Assembly: GCF_003337355.1 (NCBI RefSeq) | Contig: NZ_QPJW01000001.1 | Location: 496,001 to 560,000, forward strand | Length of the DNA stretch: 64,000 bases | Direction of reading: 5' to 3' | DNA from: Fontibacillus phaseoli | GTDB taxonomy: Bacteria > Bacillota > Bacilli > Paenibacillales > Paenibacillaceae | Part shown: in pieces, positions 24,393 through 33,020 of the stretch | Layout: each line of letters opens with the position of its first letter | How positions within the stretch are numbered: the stretch's first letter is position 1 | Made by a program: the position numbers and the translations under genes | The notes under the pieces: generated by a model | Databases searched by the model: none | The model's input: only the letters and a program-made list of their open reading frames with translations | Told to the model about the DNA's origin: nothing

Positions 24393-26666
24393 TTGGACGT
24401 TAAATTAACACTCAACTTACGCTCGCCGACCGCTGACACCGACCGGGAAGCGACAACCGAACGCGTTAAGGACGCAGCCAAGCGCAAGAAGGCTGCGGAG
24501 AAAACGTTGGAGGACGCTTGGGCGCGCATACTTGCGATGAAGAATAGCGACGCCGACCGCGAAAAGCTACTCGCGGTAAAATACGCCATGGAGACGGGTG
24601 CGACGGGCAGGCATCCGTCCGGCGTAGGCAAGCGGTTCAGCAAAGCGGAGGCGCTGCGGATATATACGGATTTGCGCGAGTCTATCCGCGAGGAAACCTT
24701 GCGCAAGATGGTTGCGGATATGCCGGCGAACTACTTCCTCATTAATTCCGAGCGTCTGTTGGCGCGACTCAACGAAAGACTTCGCCAAGAGTCCGAAGTT
24801 GCGGTCGATACGGAAACAACGGGCGTTGACGTTTATACCGATGTGATTGTCGGCATCTCCTTAACGTTGCCGTCCGTGAGTATTCCGCCATTACGCGAAA
24901 AAGGGATGCACGTATATATTCCGGTTGCGCACGATAGCGGCGAGCAGCTTTCGCGAGACTACGTTCTTGAGGAATTGCGCGGATTTCTTTACGACGAGGG
25001 GATTGGCAAGATTCTCCATAACGCCATGTTCGATATCGCGATGTTCAGGCGGCACGGCTACGATTTGCGCGGCGTTACGTGGGATACGATGATCGCGATG
25101 CACATGCTTAACGAAAACGAAATGTCGTTCCGCTTGAAAGACCTCGCGCCGAAATATCTCGGAGTCGAGTCGGACACGTTCGCCGAGCTGTTCGGCAAAA
25201 CACCGTTTAACGAAATTCCGCTGGACATTGCGCTGGCATATGCGGCAAAGGATACGGATCTGACCTGGCGCTTATATCAATTCCAGTTTACGCACCTTAC
25301 CGCAATGTCTACCGTACTCGACTACTACCGAACGGTTGAGATTCCACTCCTCTACGTAATTGTCGATATGGAGGCGAACGGATATATTCTCGACCTCGAC
25401 TTCGCGAAAGAGTACGGGGAGCAGTTGAGGCAACGTGCGAAAGTGCTTCACGCCAAGTTAATCGGAGTCATGGCGAAACATCACGAGGGAGACGGCGAAC
25501 TTAACCTAAACTCCACGCCGCAGATGAAGGTCGCGTTGTCTAAGGCGATTGGCCGCGAGCTCCCGAACATGGACGCGAAGAAGACGCTCAAGCCTCTCGC
25601 GAAAGAGTTCGAAGTCATTGCGGATTTGTTGGAATACCGCAAGATTACGAAGCTCAGCGGAACGTATATCGACTCGCTTCCGACGAAACAGAATCCGTCG
25701 ACCAAGCGGTGGCATTCGCGCTTTAATCCGATGGGAACCGTTACGGGCCGATTCAGTTCCGGTAAGGACGAAGACGCGGAGGATTCGAACCAGTTCAACG
25801 TTCAAAATCAGCCGGAAGAGGCGCGGAAGATGTTCCTGGCTCCGGAAGGTAAAGTGCTGGTTTCCGCGGACTTTAAGGCGCAGGAAATCCGTTGTACCGC
25901 GTACTTATCCGGCGAACCGGTTCTAATCGAAGCTTTCGAAAAGGGAATCGATCCGTACGCAAACATGGCGAGCATGTATTATAAGCGACCGTATCACGAA
26001 GTCAATAAGCTGCCGAACGGCGAGGACACACCGGAACGCAAGGCGATGAAAGTCGTATGGCTTGCGACTCTGTACGGAATGAGCGACTTCTCACTCGCGG
26101 AAATGCTCGGACTTAAAAAGCCGGAAGCGACCGCGTTTAAGACGGAGCTGTTCAGCGGAATGCCGAAGCTGTCCGCGTGGTTGAAAGCGAACGAGGAGCA
26201 CGTCGTCAAGTTCGGATTTGTTTGGGCGGATAAGCAACAACGTAAGCGGCGCCTTCCCGACGGTAAGCTCAAGCGTAAAGAAATACCGTTCGGAAAGTGG
26301 AACGATCCGAAATACGAAGAGTCGCGCAAGCACAACGCGAAAATTAACCGGGCCATGCGCCAGGGGACGAACGCTCGCGTACAAGGTAGTTCCGCAATCC
26401 AAACGAAAGTCACGATGATTAAGGCGCACGAAGAGTGTAAGAAGCGCGAAGGATGGGCGCTGTGGGGAACGATTCATGACGAATTAGTTTTCGAGATCCC
26501 CGAAGACTTCACGCGTGAAGATATCGCAGTCATCGAGCGGATCATGACGCAGTCCTATTCGTGGGGAAGCGTTGCGAACGGAACGGATATTGCGATTATG
26601 ACGCGGTGGGGTAAAGGCGTTACGCCGGACGCATGGTTCGCGCAGAAAACGAAGGAGGCCGCATAA
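24393..26666 (+). CDS. Family A DNA polymerase (Pol I-like) with 3'-5' exonuclease
   Basis: 757 residues from TTG 24393, with AAAGAGGTG upstream. Exonuclease: DTETTG (Asp139, Glu141), HNAMFD (209-214), YAAKDTD (283-289). Polymerase motif A SADFKAQEIR (Asp493), motif B ERKAMKVVWLATLYG (Arg549, Lys553, Tyr561), motif C IHDELVFE (His695, Asp696, Glu697). The residue equivalent to E. coli Phe762 is Leu557. There is no 5'-3' exonuclease domain. It replicates phage DNA with the sliding clamp encoded directly after. Confidence 0.97.
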   Translation: MDVKLTLNLRSPTADTDREATTERVKDAAKRKKAAEKTLEDAWARILAMKNSDADREKLLAVKYAMETGATGRHPSGVGKRFSKAEALRIYTDLRESIREETLRKMVADMPANYFLINSERLLARLNERLRQESEVAVDTETTGVDVYTDVIVGISLTLPSVSIPPLREKGMHVYIPVAHDSGEQLSRDYVLEELRGFLYDEGIGKILHNAMFDIAMFRRHGYDLRGVTWDTMIAMHMLNENEMSFRLKDLAPKYLGVESDTFAELFGKTPFNEIPLDIALAYAAKDTDLTWRLYQFQFTHLTAMSTVLDYYRTVEIPLLYVIVDMEANGYILDLDFAKEYGEQLRQRAKVLHAKLIGVMAKHHEGDGELNLNSTPQMKVALSKAIGRELPNMDAKKTLKPLAKEFEVIADLLEYRKITKLSGTYIDSLPTKQNPSTKRWHSRFNPMGTVTGRFSSGKDEDAEDSNQFNVQNQPEEARKMFLAPEGKVLVSADFKAQEIRCTAYLSGEPVLIEAFEKGIDPYANMASMYYKRPYHEVNKLPNGEDTPERKAMKVVWLATLYGMSDFSLAEMLGLKKPEATAFKTELFSGMPKLSAWLKANEEHVVKFGFVWADKQQRKRRLPDGKLKRKEIPFGKWNDPKYEESRKHNAKINRAMRQGTNARVQGSSAIQTKVTMIKAHEECKKREGWALWGTIHDELVFEIPEDFTREDIAVIERIMTQSYSWGSVANGTDIAIMTRWGKGVTPDAWFAQKTKEAA

Positions 26667-27326
26667 ATGGCGATTACACAGGCGAAGAAACTCGAATTGA
26701 TTACGAAGCACGCGAAGAACTTTACGACGAAGTCCGAAGCAACTCCGGTATTACAAGGCGTTCATTACGCCGCAGATGGTTCCGTCGTTTGTACGGACCG
26801 GGTTACGCTGCTCCGGATCGGTGGCGCGCATAACTTTACGGAGGCATTTACGTCTCATGCGAAAACTGGCGCAGTCATCGACGGAGTATTTCCAGACACT
26901 TCGCGGATTGTTCCGCAGGAACTTCCGACGCAGATTACGCTCGTTGATACGGCGTTTTTCTCCGGCATTAAAGACGCAATCGCCCGCGTAAAGGTGGCGC
27001 TGGAAACTGCGAAGCTCTCCGCAGACAAATCGCACATTACGCGTTTAGATGTGGCGCAGGGCAGCGGAGTTAAATTAACGGTCAATCTATCGGAGGATAA
27101 CGCATCTTTCGCTGCGATGCTTACTGCGGACACTTTCGGAAAAGACGCAGCGGTCGCGTTCAATGCGCAGCTTTTCCTAAACGCGCTAAACGTATTTAAG
27201 GACGCCGGCAGTCAGCGCGTCATTGTCGGAATTACGGGCGAGGCGACTCCGATCGTCCTGCGCGATGAGGAAAACGAAATCGACGCGATTGTACTTCCGT
27301 ATCGTGTCGCGAAAGAGGCGGCGTGA
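26667..27326 (+). CDS. Phage DNA polymerase sliding clamp (DnaN-like)
   Basis: 219 residues starting right after the polymerase stop; GAAGGAGG is inside the polymerase 3' end. ATPVLQGVHYAADGSVVCTD resembles the beta-clamp N-terminal block. The C-terminal FNAQLFLNALNVFKDAGSQR then EATPIVLRDEENEIDAIVLP matches the last beta-clamp domain. Length fits two clamp domains, so it may trimerise like phage or archaeal clamps. Directly next to the polymerase. Confidence 0.75.
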   Translation: MAITQAKKLELITKHAKNFTTKSEATPVLQGVHYAADGSVVCTDRVTLLRIGGAHNFTEAFTSHAKTGAVIDGVFPDTSRIVPQELPTQITLVDTAFFSGIKDAIARVKVALETAKLSADKSHITRLDVAQGSGVKLTVNLSEDNASFAAMLTADTFGKDAAVAFNAQLFLNALNVFKDAGSQRVIVGITGEATPIVLRDEENEIDAIVLPYRVAKEAA

Positions 27327-27616
27327 TGCTTACGCCTGGTGAACGCAAAACCGCAACGTACACTTGTTCGGAGTGCCGGCGCCAGATCCGCACACTTGCG
27401 GACGAATACGGCGACCACGGCTGTATCTGCGGATGGGGACCGAACGCCCGCGCCGATGACGTGCGCAAATATGTTAAGCGCTGCGTTGATAACGGAGTCG
27501 CTCCGGACGCGTTCGCCTTTGCGCTCACCTACGAGTGGGCGTATTACGGCGCACCCGGCCGCGAGATTGACGAATTAATAGCGAAGGAGTTGGCGAAGTA
27601 TGAGCAACGTAATTGA
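27326..27616 (+). CDS. Zinc-ribbon phage protein
   Basis: 96 residues from ATG 27326 (an adjacent GTG 27323 is possible). CSECRRQIRTLADEYGDHGC, ICGWG has two CxxC/CxC knuckles of a zinc ribbon, followed by a helical domain. It overlaps the clamp stop and the next gene. Function unknown. Confidence 0.72.
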   Translation: MLTPGERKTATYTCSECRRQIRTLADEYGDHGCICGWGPNARADDVRKYVKRCVDNGVAPDAFAFALTYEWAYYGAPGREIDELIAKELAKYEQRN

Positions 27617-27962
27617 GAAACTGCGCGAATTGGAAGCGAAGGCGAACACGTCAATCTATTCGAGAACGGTCGGTGACGCTGATTGGCGTGAGATTGACGA
27701 TATTCTCGACGCGTACAACCCGGAAGGCTACGAAGTCGACGAGGTAGCAACGCGGTACGGCGAAGGCGGACGCTGGACCACACGGGAGATAACCACGTAC
27801 AAGGTTACGCAAACTGACGGAAAGACCGCGTACTTCACGATTGACCGGGAGCGTCCGGCTACGGAAATGCAGGATGGCGGAGACTTTGCGTACGAAATAT
27901 GGGAAGTCGTTCCGCGCGAAGTTACCGTTACAAAATACGTCCCGGGGAGGGCCGCAGAATGA
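27600..27962 (+). CDS. Hypothetical phage protein (120 aa)
   Basis: ATG 27600 with AAGGAGTTGG upstream, overlapping the previous gene by 17 nt. N-terminal helix SNVIEKLRELEAKANTSIYS, then a beta-rich part (TREITTYKVTQTDGKTAYFT). No family recognised. Confidence 0.68.
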   Translation: MSNVIEKLRELEAKANTSIYSRTVGDADWREIDDILDAYNPEGYEVDEVATRYGEGGRWTTREITTYKVTQTDGKTAYFTIDRERPATEMQDGGDFAYEIWEVVPREVTVTKYVPGRAAE

Positions 27963-28585
27963 TCACGCCTGAAATCGTAACCGTCATCGATATCGAAACG
28001 ACCGGACTTGATCCGTCCACCGACCACATTACGGAAATTGCCGCAATCCGCGCGGAAATCATTACGGACACGCCCGGCCTTGCTTACCGCGAAATCGGGC
28101 GCTTTCAAACGTTCGTTGCGCTGCCGCCCGGTGTAGAGATTCCGGAAATGATCACGGAGTTGACCGGGATTCGTGCGGAGGACTCGCACGGGGCTCCGAA
28201 CTTCTATCGCGCGTACAATTCTCTGCGTCACTTTGCGTACGGAACAACGATAATCGCGCACAATGCTCCGTTCGACCTGTCGTTCCTTGACTTTCCGGCA
28301 ATATCGAGAGGATTCGTCTGTACCCGCGCCCTCTCGCGCCTGGTCGATCCGGACGAAAGCGCACGACTCGCGGACTGCTGCGCACGGTACGGAATTGTTT
28401 TGCGCCAGCATCACCGCGCAATGAACGACGTAGAGGCGACGCTGCATCTCTACGCGAAGCTCCGGGAAAAGGCGGAGATTAACGGAATCAGTTACCGCAA
28501 TGTCGTGATTGATAGCGAGGAGCGTCCGCTTAAATACGTGCCGCCGGGTGCGATTGTACGGAAAATAACGAAGGAGGCTGCGTAA
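27959..28585 (+). CDS. DnaQ-like DEDDh 3'-5' exonuclease
   Basis: 208 residues from ATG 27959, overlapping the previous stop. ExoI VIDIETTGLD, ExoII IIAHNAPFDLSFLD, ExoIII HHRAMNDVEATLHLY with the His and Asp of the DEDDh class. It could proofread or degrade DNA in support of the phage polymerase, which already has its own exonuclease domain. Confidence 0.92.
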   Translation: MITPEIVTVIDIETTGLDPSTDHITEIAAIRAEIITDTPGLAYREIGRFQTFVALPPGVEIPEMITELTGIRAEDSHGAPNFYRAYNSLRHFAYGTTIIAHNAPFDLSFLDFPAISRGFVCTRALSRLVDPDESARLADCCARYGIVLRQHHRAMNDVEATLHLYAKLREKAEINGISYRNVVIDSEERPLKYVPPGAIVRKITKEAA

Positions 28586-28587
28586 AT

Positions 28588-28917
28588 ATGACCGGACAAA
28601 TTAACGTTCGTGTGTGTCAGGTGTGCGGGGACGATACCAAGCCGGACAGCCCGTGGTGCTTCACATGCCGAAAAAGTAAACCATTCGTTAAGCGCGACAA
28701 ACGTCAAGTTTCCGGCGAGTATACGATTGTTGACTGGTTCTCGTCGCGGTCGAGCGCCGGCCTTATCGTTGAGGATGCGGAGGGCAAGCGTTATTCGCTC
28801 TATATGTCGGACGTGTTCGCGTATTTGAGCGGAACGGATATCGGGACCTTGACGCTTGAGGAGACGAAGAAAGGTTCCGCATACGGTTGGAAGGTAATTA
28901 CGAAGGAGGCGGCTTAA
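28588..28917 (+). CDS. Zinc-ribbon phage protein (109 aa)
   Basis: CQVCGDDTKPDSPWCFTCRK near the N-terminus gives a CxxC-x10-CxxC zinc ribbon. The rest is a small beta-barrel-like domain (YTIVDWFSSRSSAGLIVEDA). It ends ITKEAA because the next ribosome site is inside its 3' end. Function unknown. Confidence 0.72.
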   Translation: MTGQINVRVCQVCGDDTKPDSPWCFTCRKSKPFVKRDKRQVSGEYTIVDWFSSRSSAGLIVEDAEGKRYSLYMSDVFAYLSGTDIGTLTLEETKKGSAYGWKVITKEAA

Positions 28918-28918
28918 T

Positions 28919-29953
28919 ATCTCTCAACAAATCGCAGATAAAATCGCGCAAGACTTTACGCATCACCTCAACGCCTGGCACGCGGCTCCGGAGGTTTACG
29001 ACGACGCACTCGACGCGCAAATACACAAATGGTATGCGGACATCTTAACGGATAAGTCGCGCAAGGTGTGGCCGTCGAAAGAAGCGCCTTATTTTTCGCC
29101 ATCGGCTGCGAACTCTGACGCGCGCGGATTATATGAGAAGATGCGCGGAGCCAAGAAGGAGAAGACGAAAATGCCTCCGCATCAGGGACGCTGGCGGAGG
29201 ATCGGTACGGCGCTCGGCGATATGATACAGCGCGATGTCCTGTTTATGGAGAAACATTATGAAAAGGTAACGGGCAGCAAATCGCGGTTTTCCTTCGCGC
29301 GGAACGAAAGAGGCGAGCCTATGTTCGAAGAGTTCGCGAAATTAAACTCGGTCATCGAACATAACGGGCAAAAATTCATACTATTTGGAACCGGCGACGG
29401 CATTATGGAGTACCGCTCACCGCTTGGTGAGGTTCTACGGGTGGGACTTGAATGCAAGTCGAAACAAACGACATACTCCACGACATCCGGGTACTCGGTG
29501 CGTAACGGTCCGAAGTTAGACCATGTTAAACAATGCATTTGTTACTCGCTAATGTATAACGTGGACTATTACGTGATTCTTTACGTCAACGCATCGAAAA
29601 AAGGGTGGGAAATGACTGAGGCGGATGTTGAAAAATACCCGGACATTGTTGCGTTCGGCCTCCACATCACGAACGAAATGCGTGCGGAAGTGCTCGACCA
29701 TTTTGCGGGAATAGTTGACGCGGCCAATCTCGGCATTCCTCCGAAAATCGACCTGGGAAAGTGGACATTCAATGACTTCAAACAGGTCTGCGCGTTGTCC
29801 TTATCGCCGGACGAGCTTGCGGAAATCGAACGCCAAGTCACCGCCCTGCAACGGTCAAGCTTGCCGGAATGGAAAAAACGTGGCCCGGCGGAGGCACTTG
29901 CGGACATATACCGGATTCGCGCGGAAAGAGAACTTACGAAGGAGGCTGCGTAA
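28919..29953 (+). CDS. PD-(D/E)XK RecB/Cas4-like nuclease, apparent ATC start
   Basis: 344 residues if read from ATC 28919. GAAGGAGG lies 9 nt before it, and no ATG, GTG or TTG occurs in frame until GTG 29066, which has no ribosome site. The extra 49 residues (SQQIADKIAQDFTHHLNAWH) look coding. Nuclease core: FGTGDGIMEY (Asp160), VGLECKSK (Glu178, Lys180), then KLDHVKQCICYSLMYNVDYY, a Gln/Tyr motif typical of RecB-type exonucleases. Likely used in phage recombination. Confidence 0.8.
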   Translation: MSQQIADKIAQDFTHHLNAWHAAPEVYDDALDAQIHKWYADILTDKSRKVWPSKEAPYFSPSAANSDARGLYEKMRGAKKEKTKMPPHQGRWRRIGTALGDMIQRDVLFMEKHYEKVTGSKSRFSFARNERGEPMFEEFAKLNSVIEHNGQKFILFGTGDGIMEYRSPLGEVLRVGLECKSKQTTYSTTSGYSVRNGPKLDHVKQCICYSLMYNVDYYVILYVNASKKGWEMTEADVEKYPDIVAFGLHITNEMRAEVLDHFAGIVDAANLGIPPKIDLGKWTFNDFKQVCALSLSPDELAEIERQVTALQRSSLPEWKKRGPAEALADIYRIRAERELTKEAA

Positions 29954-29955
29954 TT

Positions 29956-30255
29956 ATGGGGAAATACCGTAAGAAACCCGCTGTGATAGACGCTTTTCGG
30001 TGGACTGGAGATGCAGACCAAACAGAGGACCCGGAGTGGATAATTGACGAAATAAGAGCGGGCGCGGTTTGGTTTTATACCGAAGAAAGAGGGACGTTTA
30101 TGCAAATACGAACCTTGGAGGGCGATATGCAAGTTTCCCCAGGAGATTACATTACTCGCGGCGTTGCTGGAGAGATTTACCCATGTAAGCCGGAAATATT
30201 CGAGGCTACGTACGAGGAGGTGCGTAATTCTGGCGAAGCTGAAAGCGCAGCCTGA
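29956..30255 (+). CDS. Conserved YRKKPxVIxAF phage protein
   Basis: 99 residues from ATG 29956, with AAGGAGG upstream. GKYRKKPAVIDAFRWTGDAD at the N-terminus and the block SPGDYITRGVAGEIYPCKPE, IFEATYEEV define a very widespread phage family of unknown function. The full pattern is present, so the gene is intact. Confidence 0.85.
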   Translation: MGKYRKKPAVIDAFRWTGDADQTEDPEWIIDEIRAGAVWFYTEERGTFMQIRTLEGDMQVSPGDYITRGVAGEIYPCKPEIFEATYEEVRNSGEAESAA

Positions 30256-30781
30256 CGTATTCCGAATCTGCGGACTTGATCTTTCGTTAAGCCCTGGAAT
30301 AGCCGCGATTGACATACGGAACCGCATTCCGTATTTGGTCGCGGCGGATTCCGTCGCCACATCTACTGACGATACGGATGCGGTCCGGAATTATACGGTC
30401 GAGACGTTTGTTGCGCAGTTCGTCCGCCAGCATCGTCCGTTTAAGCTCGTTGTTCGCGAAGACTTTACATCCGGCCGGAACAAACGCGCGACGCAGACGA
30501 TATTCAGCGCGTGGGCGGCGGCTGACCGAGCGCTCGCTAGTTACGGATATCTCGCGGAGGACCTGAAACCGGCGCTGACCCCGACGACGGTCAAAAAGCT
30601 TGTGACCGGCAACGGGAAGGCGGAAAAGACGGAAGTTGCGGAGGCCGTGCGCAAATGGCTGCGGTTAAGTCCGGACTATAAATTCCGCGTCGGCTACGAT
30701 GACAGCGATGCACTCGCGGTATGCCTGGCGTATCTTATTCGCGAGAATTTAATCGACGATATTGCGGAGGCGGTCGCATGA
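30227..30781 (+). CDS. RuvC-like Holliday-junction resolvase, apparent ATT (or CTG) start
   Basis: About 184 residues. GAGGAGG (30214-30220) is 6 nt before ATT 30227 and 9 nt before CTG 30230; no ATG/GTG/TTG is suitably placed. An upstream TTG at 30164 lacks a ribosome site. RNase H-fold core: ICGLDLSLSPGIAAID with the first Asp, LVVREDFTSG with Glu, and YDDSDALAVCLAYLI with terminal Asp residues. Probable role in resolving replication or recombination intermediates before packaging. Confidence 0.8.
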   Translation: MLAKLKAQPDVFRICGLDLSLSPGIAAIDIRNRIPYLVAADSVATSTDDTDAVRNYTVETFVAQFVRQHRPFKLVVREDFTSGRNKRATQTIFSAWAAADRALASYGYLAEDLKPALTPTTVKKLVTGNGKAEKTEVAEAVRKWLRLSPDYKFRVGYDDSDALAVCLAYLIRENLIDDIAEAVA

Positions 30782-30954
30782 TCCTACTGCCGGACAACGG
30801 AAACACCTGCGCTCATCTCATCGTAATGCAGCGCGTAGAAGTCGCAAGCCTCGAAAATAGCGTTGAGATTTACGCCGGCCTACTCGCTAAGTATGAACGG
30901 AAATTAGCGGAGGCCCGGCGGAGACTTGCGAAAAGCGAAAATTATCTGCGCTAA
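30778..30954 (+). CDS. Small coiled-coil phage protein (58 aa)
   Basis: ATG 30778 overlaps the previous stop (ATGA), with GCGGAGG upstream. C-terminal helix YAGLLAKYERKLAEARRRLA. No family recognised. Confidence 0.7.
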   Translation: MILLPDNGNTCAHLIVMQRVEVASLENSVEIYAGLLAKYERKLAEARRRLAKSENYLR

Positions 30955-30957
30955 AAC

Positions 30958-30992
30958 TGTGCGAAACGGGATCTAACGGCAACAAGGTCAGT
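30958..30992 (+). promoter_or_regulatory. Spaced motif copy C upstream of the 31040 operon
   Basis: TGTGCGA 30958-30964, CGGCAACA 30977-30984, GTCAGT 30987-30992, identical spacing to copies A and B. It lies 48 bp before the next gene, after a 85-bp gap in an otherwise packed operon. Confidence 0.72.
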
Positions 30993-31039
30993 ATAAGGGC
31001 GCAAAGAACCGCGCCACCAAAACGAAGGAGGAGCGCAAT

Positions 31040-31960
31040 ATGACAATTCAATATCGCGAAGTTAAACGTAAGGCCAACGTAGGGGAGCGCATTAAGATCG
31101 TAAACGCCGGACTTTCATTCGGCCACTACAAGAACGGAGACACACTCACGATCGTTAAGCTGGACAAGGACGGGAACGCTTTATTCCCAGTAAAGAGAGG
31201 CGAAGGAAACCCGGACGGATTGTTCTTCGCCAGTCAACATGAGTACGTCGTTCTCGAACCTATCGCACAAGAAACGTCGGGGTCCGCAAATCTCCCCGAA
31301 GCGTTTGCTCTTTTCATGCGAGAGAACGCCGCAGCCGTCCGGAAGTATCTCGACGAAATCGAGACGCCAACCGTGGCGGATGTAGTTACGGAGCCTAAAC
31401 CGCTGACTCGTTCGCAGGTCATCGAATTGGCCAAGGCGGACATTGCGGAGTTGCTGCGAATCGGCCGCGACATCTGTGGAAGGCTCCCGGAAGGAACAGC
31501 ACTCCACCACACGTTTTATACCGCTGAGTTTTACGTAAACCGTGAAAAGCGCGCTGTAACTGCACTCGTCAGCACGACGGGATTCGGCGGGAAAGTAAAC
31601 CGAAGAAACGTCGCAAAAGCCACCGCAAAGGCTGCGCCCGACGACGTATTCCACGCGGAAATCGGCAAGGCGATTAGCCTACGGCGAGCGCTCGGCCTCT
31701 CGGTCCCGGACGAATACGTTAATGCGCCGAAACCGGACGAGCCGCGTGTGGGTGCAAAAGTCTACGCGCACACCTTGAGCGGAGAGCCTTACGGGATTAA
31801 AACGATTGAGCGGATGCGACCAGAACTGGACGGGGAGAAATTCGGCAATTACGCTGCAAACTTTGTTGGTGACTGTGGGTTTCTTGCGGACAAGCAATAC
31901 GAAGTTATCGACGACACCGACGTTGATTACGGCGCGAGTGCGGAAAGGATTGCGGCTTAA
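31040..31960 (+). CDS. REVKRKA-module protein with shared C-terminal domain
   Basis: 306 residues. One REVKRKA module at 5-80 (YREVKRKANVGERIKIVNAG to YVVLEPI), a linker, then a domain TRSQVIELAKADIAELLRIG with EFYVNREKRAVTAL and DVFHAEIGKAISLRRALGLS. The same C-terminal domain is in the gene at 34003, so the two are paralogues. A last module begins RVGAKVYAHT. First gene after motif C. Function unknown. Confidence 0.75.
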   Translation: MTIQYREVKRKANVGERIKIVNAGLSFGHYKNGDTLTIVKLDKDGNALFPVKRGEGNPDGLFFASQHEYVVLEPIAQETSGSANLPEAFALFMRENAAAVRKYLDEIETPTVADVVTEPKPLTRSQVIELAKADIAELLRIGRDICGRLPEGTALHHTFYTAEFYVNREKRAVTALVSTTGFGGKVNRRNVAKATAKAAPDDVFHAEIGKAISLRRALGLSVPDEYVNAPKPDEPRVGAKVYAHTLSGEPYGIKTIERMRPELDGEKFGNYAANFVGDCGFLADKQYEVIDDTDVDYGASAERIAA

Positions 31961-32277
31961 TGGACGTATTGAATACGTTTGGCGGCGGTTCGGCTCCCGT
32001 GCTTGTGTTACTCGGAATGTTCCTACTTGGCGTCGCAGTATTCACTTTCTGCTTCGTCATTGCGGCAGTGAATGACGATTCCTACGGGTTTGTGGCTATC
32101 TTCGCAGTCCTTGCGGTAGTTGCCGTTAATATTGCGGCGCTGTGTTTTAACCTTCGCGAACCTGTCCAGCACGAAGTCACACTCCGCCCGGGCTACGTTA
32201 TCGACGCGGCAAAATACGAAATCGTCGAGCAGCGCGGACAAATTTACGTAATTGAGGAGCGGGAAGGTGCAGAGTAG
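31960..32277 (+). CDS. Phage membrane protein, two TM segments
   Basis: 105 residues. TM1: PVLVLLGMFLLGVAVFTFCF; TM2: GFVAIFAVLAVVAVNIAALC; then a soluble tail with VTLRPGYVIDAAKYEIVEQR. ATG shares one base with the preceding stop. Function unknown. Confidence 0.7.
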   Translation: MDVLNTFGGGSAPVLVLLGMFLLGVAVFTFCFVIAAVNDDSYGFVAIFAVLAVVAVNIAALCFNLREPVQHEVTLRPGYVIDAAKYEIVEQRGQIYVIEEREGAE

Positions 32278-32416
32278 GCAGCGGCAGACATTCGCCGAAG
32301 CTGCGGAAGAACTCCGGCAAGCCTGGCGCGAGTTTCTGATTGCGCTGGGGTTCGGGAGACTTGCGATTTGGCTTGCGAGAGTGGTCGCTAAATTGACGAA
32401 GGAGGGGCGCAAGTGA
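32267..32416 (+). CDS. Small basic phage protein (49 aa)
   Basis: GTG 32267 lies inside the previous gene's end, with GGGAAGG overlapping it. Product: SRQRQTFAEAAEELRQAWRE and an amphipathic helix FLIALGFGRLAIWLARVVAK. It overlaps the next GTG start. Supported by coupling only. Confidence 0.5.
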   Translation: MQSRQRQTFAEAAEELRQAWREFLIALGFGRLAIWLARVVAKLTKEGRK

Positions 32417-32604
32417 AAATCGCGGATTTATTCGTACTTGCCTGCGTAGATGCCGACGGAAACATTACGGGATACCCGAAGGGCGGCGGCTCAAGCACGG
32501 CACCATCGATTAGGACGTATGAGCGACTCGAATCGGCGCGCCGGGGACAGCGTTTTATCGGCGGAAAAATCGTTCGGATTACCGGAGTGGAGGTCGTTAA
32601 ATGA
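32413..32604 (+). CDS. Small hypothetical phage protein (63 aa)
   Basis: GTG 32413 (GTGA overlap), with GAAGGAGGGG upstream. Product starts MKIADLFVLACVDADGNITG. No family recognised. Confidence 0.68.
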   Translation: MKIADLFVLACVDADGNITGYPKGGGSSTAPSIRTYERLESARRGQRFIGGKIVRITGVEVVK

Positions 32605-32738
32605 CACATTTTATCACGCATCATCCATACTTATTCGCAATCCTTTGCGTGTTCGCACTCATCGCGGCGTCCAATATCGGAACAGCGTGGGCCAGCGCGT
32701 GGGCTTACCGTAAGTACTTTGAAAAGCGAAAGGGGTGA
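32601..32738 (+). CDS. Small membrane protein, one TM (45 aa)
   Basis: ATG 32601 overlaps the preceding stop; TGGAGG upstream. TM: YLFAILCVFALIAASNIGTA; C-terminal AYRKYFEKRKG is positive-inside. Function unknown. Confidence 0.62.
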   Translation: MTHFITHHPYLFAILCVFALIAASNIGTAWASAWAYRKYFEKRKG

Positions 32739-32744
32739 CGCAAA

Positions 32745-33020
32745 TTGAGCGAAGAAAAACCGCAACTGGCCGAAATCATCCCGTTCCCTTGCGCCGCGAA
32801 CGAAATGGCGGCCGAATTCGCTAGGCTTGCGGCCGATGCGCTGGCCGGGCGCATTGTCGGCTACGTCATCGCAACGGTCGGGCCGGACCGCTTGAACGGC
32901 ATAATTGATACCGGATGGCACAGCGTCGGCCTTGCGGAGAGAACGGTCCTGGCGCAGCATCTGCAATTTGACGTGATCGACGCGTATATCGATGAAAAAC
33001 TAACGGAGGTGTTCGAGTAA
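32745..33020 (+). CDS. Hypothetical phage protein (91 aa)
   Basis: TTG 32745 after AAAGGGGTG. Contains IIPFPCAANEMAAEFARLAA and a mainly helical second half. No family recognised. One-base overlap with the next ATG. Confidence 0.68.
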   Translation: MSEEKPQLAEIIPFPCAANEMAAEFARLAADALAGRIVGYVIATVGPDRLNGIIDTGWHSVGLAERTVLAQHLQFDVIDAYIDEKLTEVFE

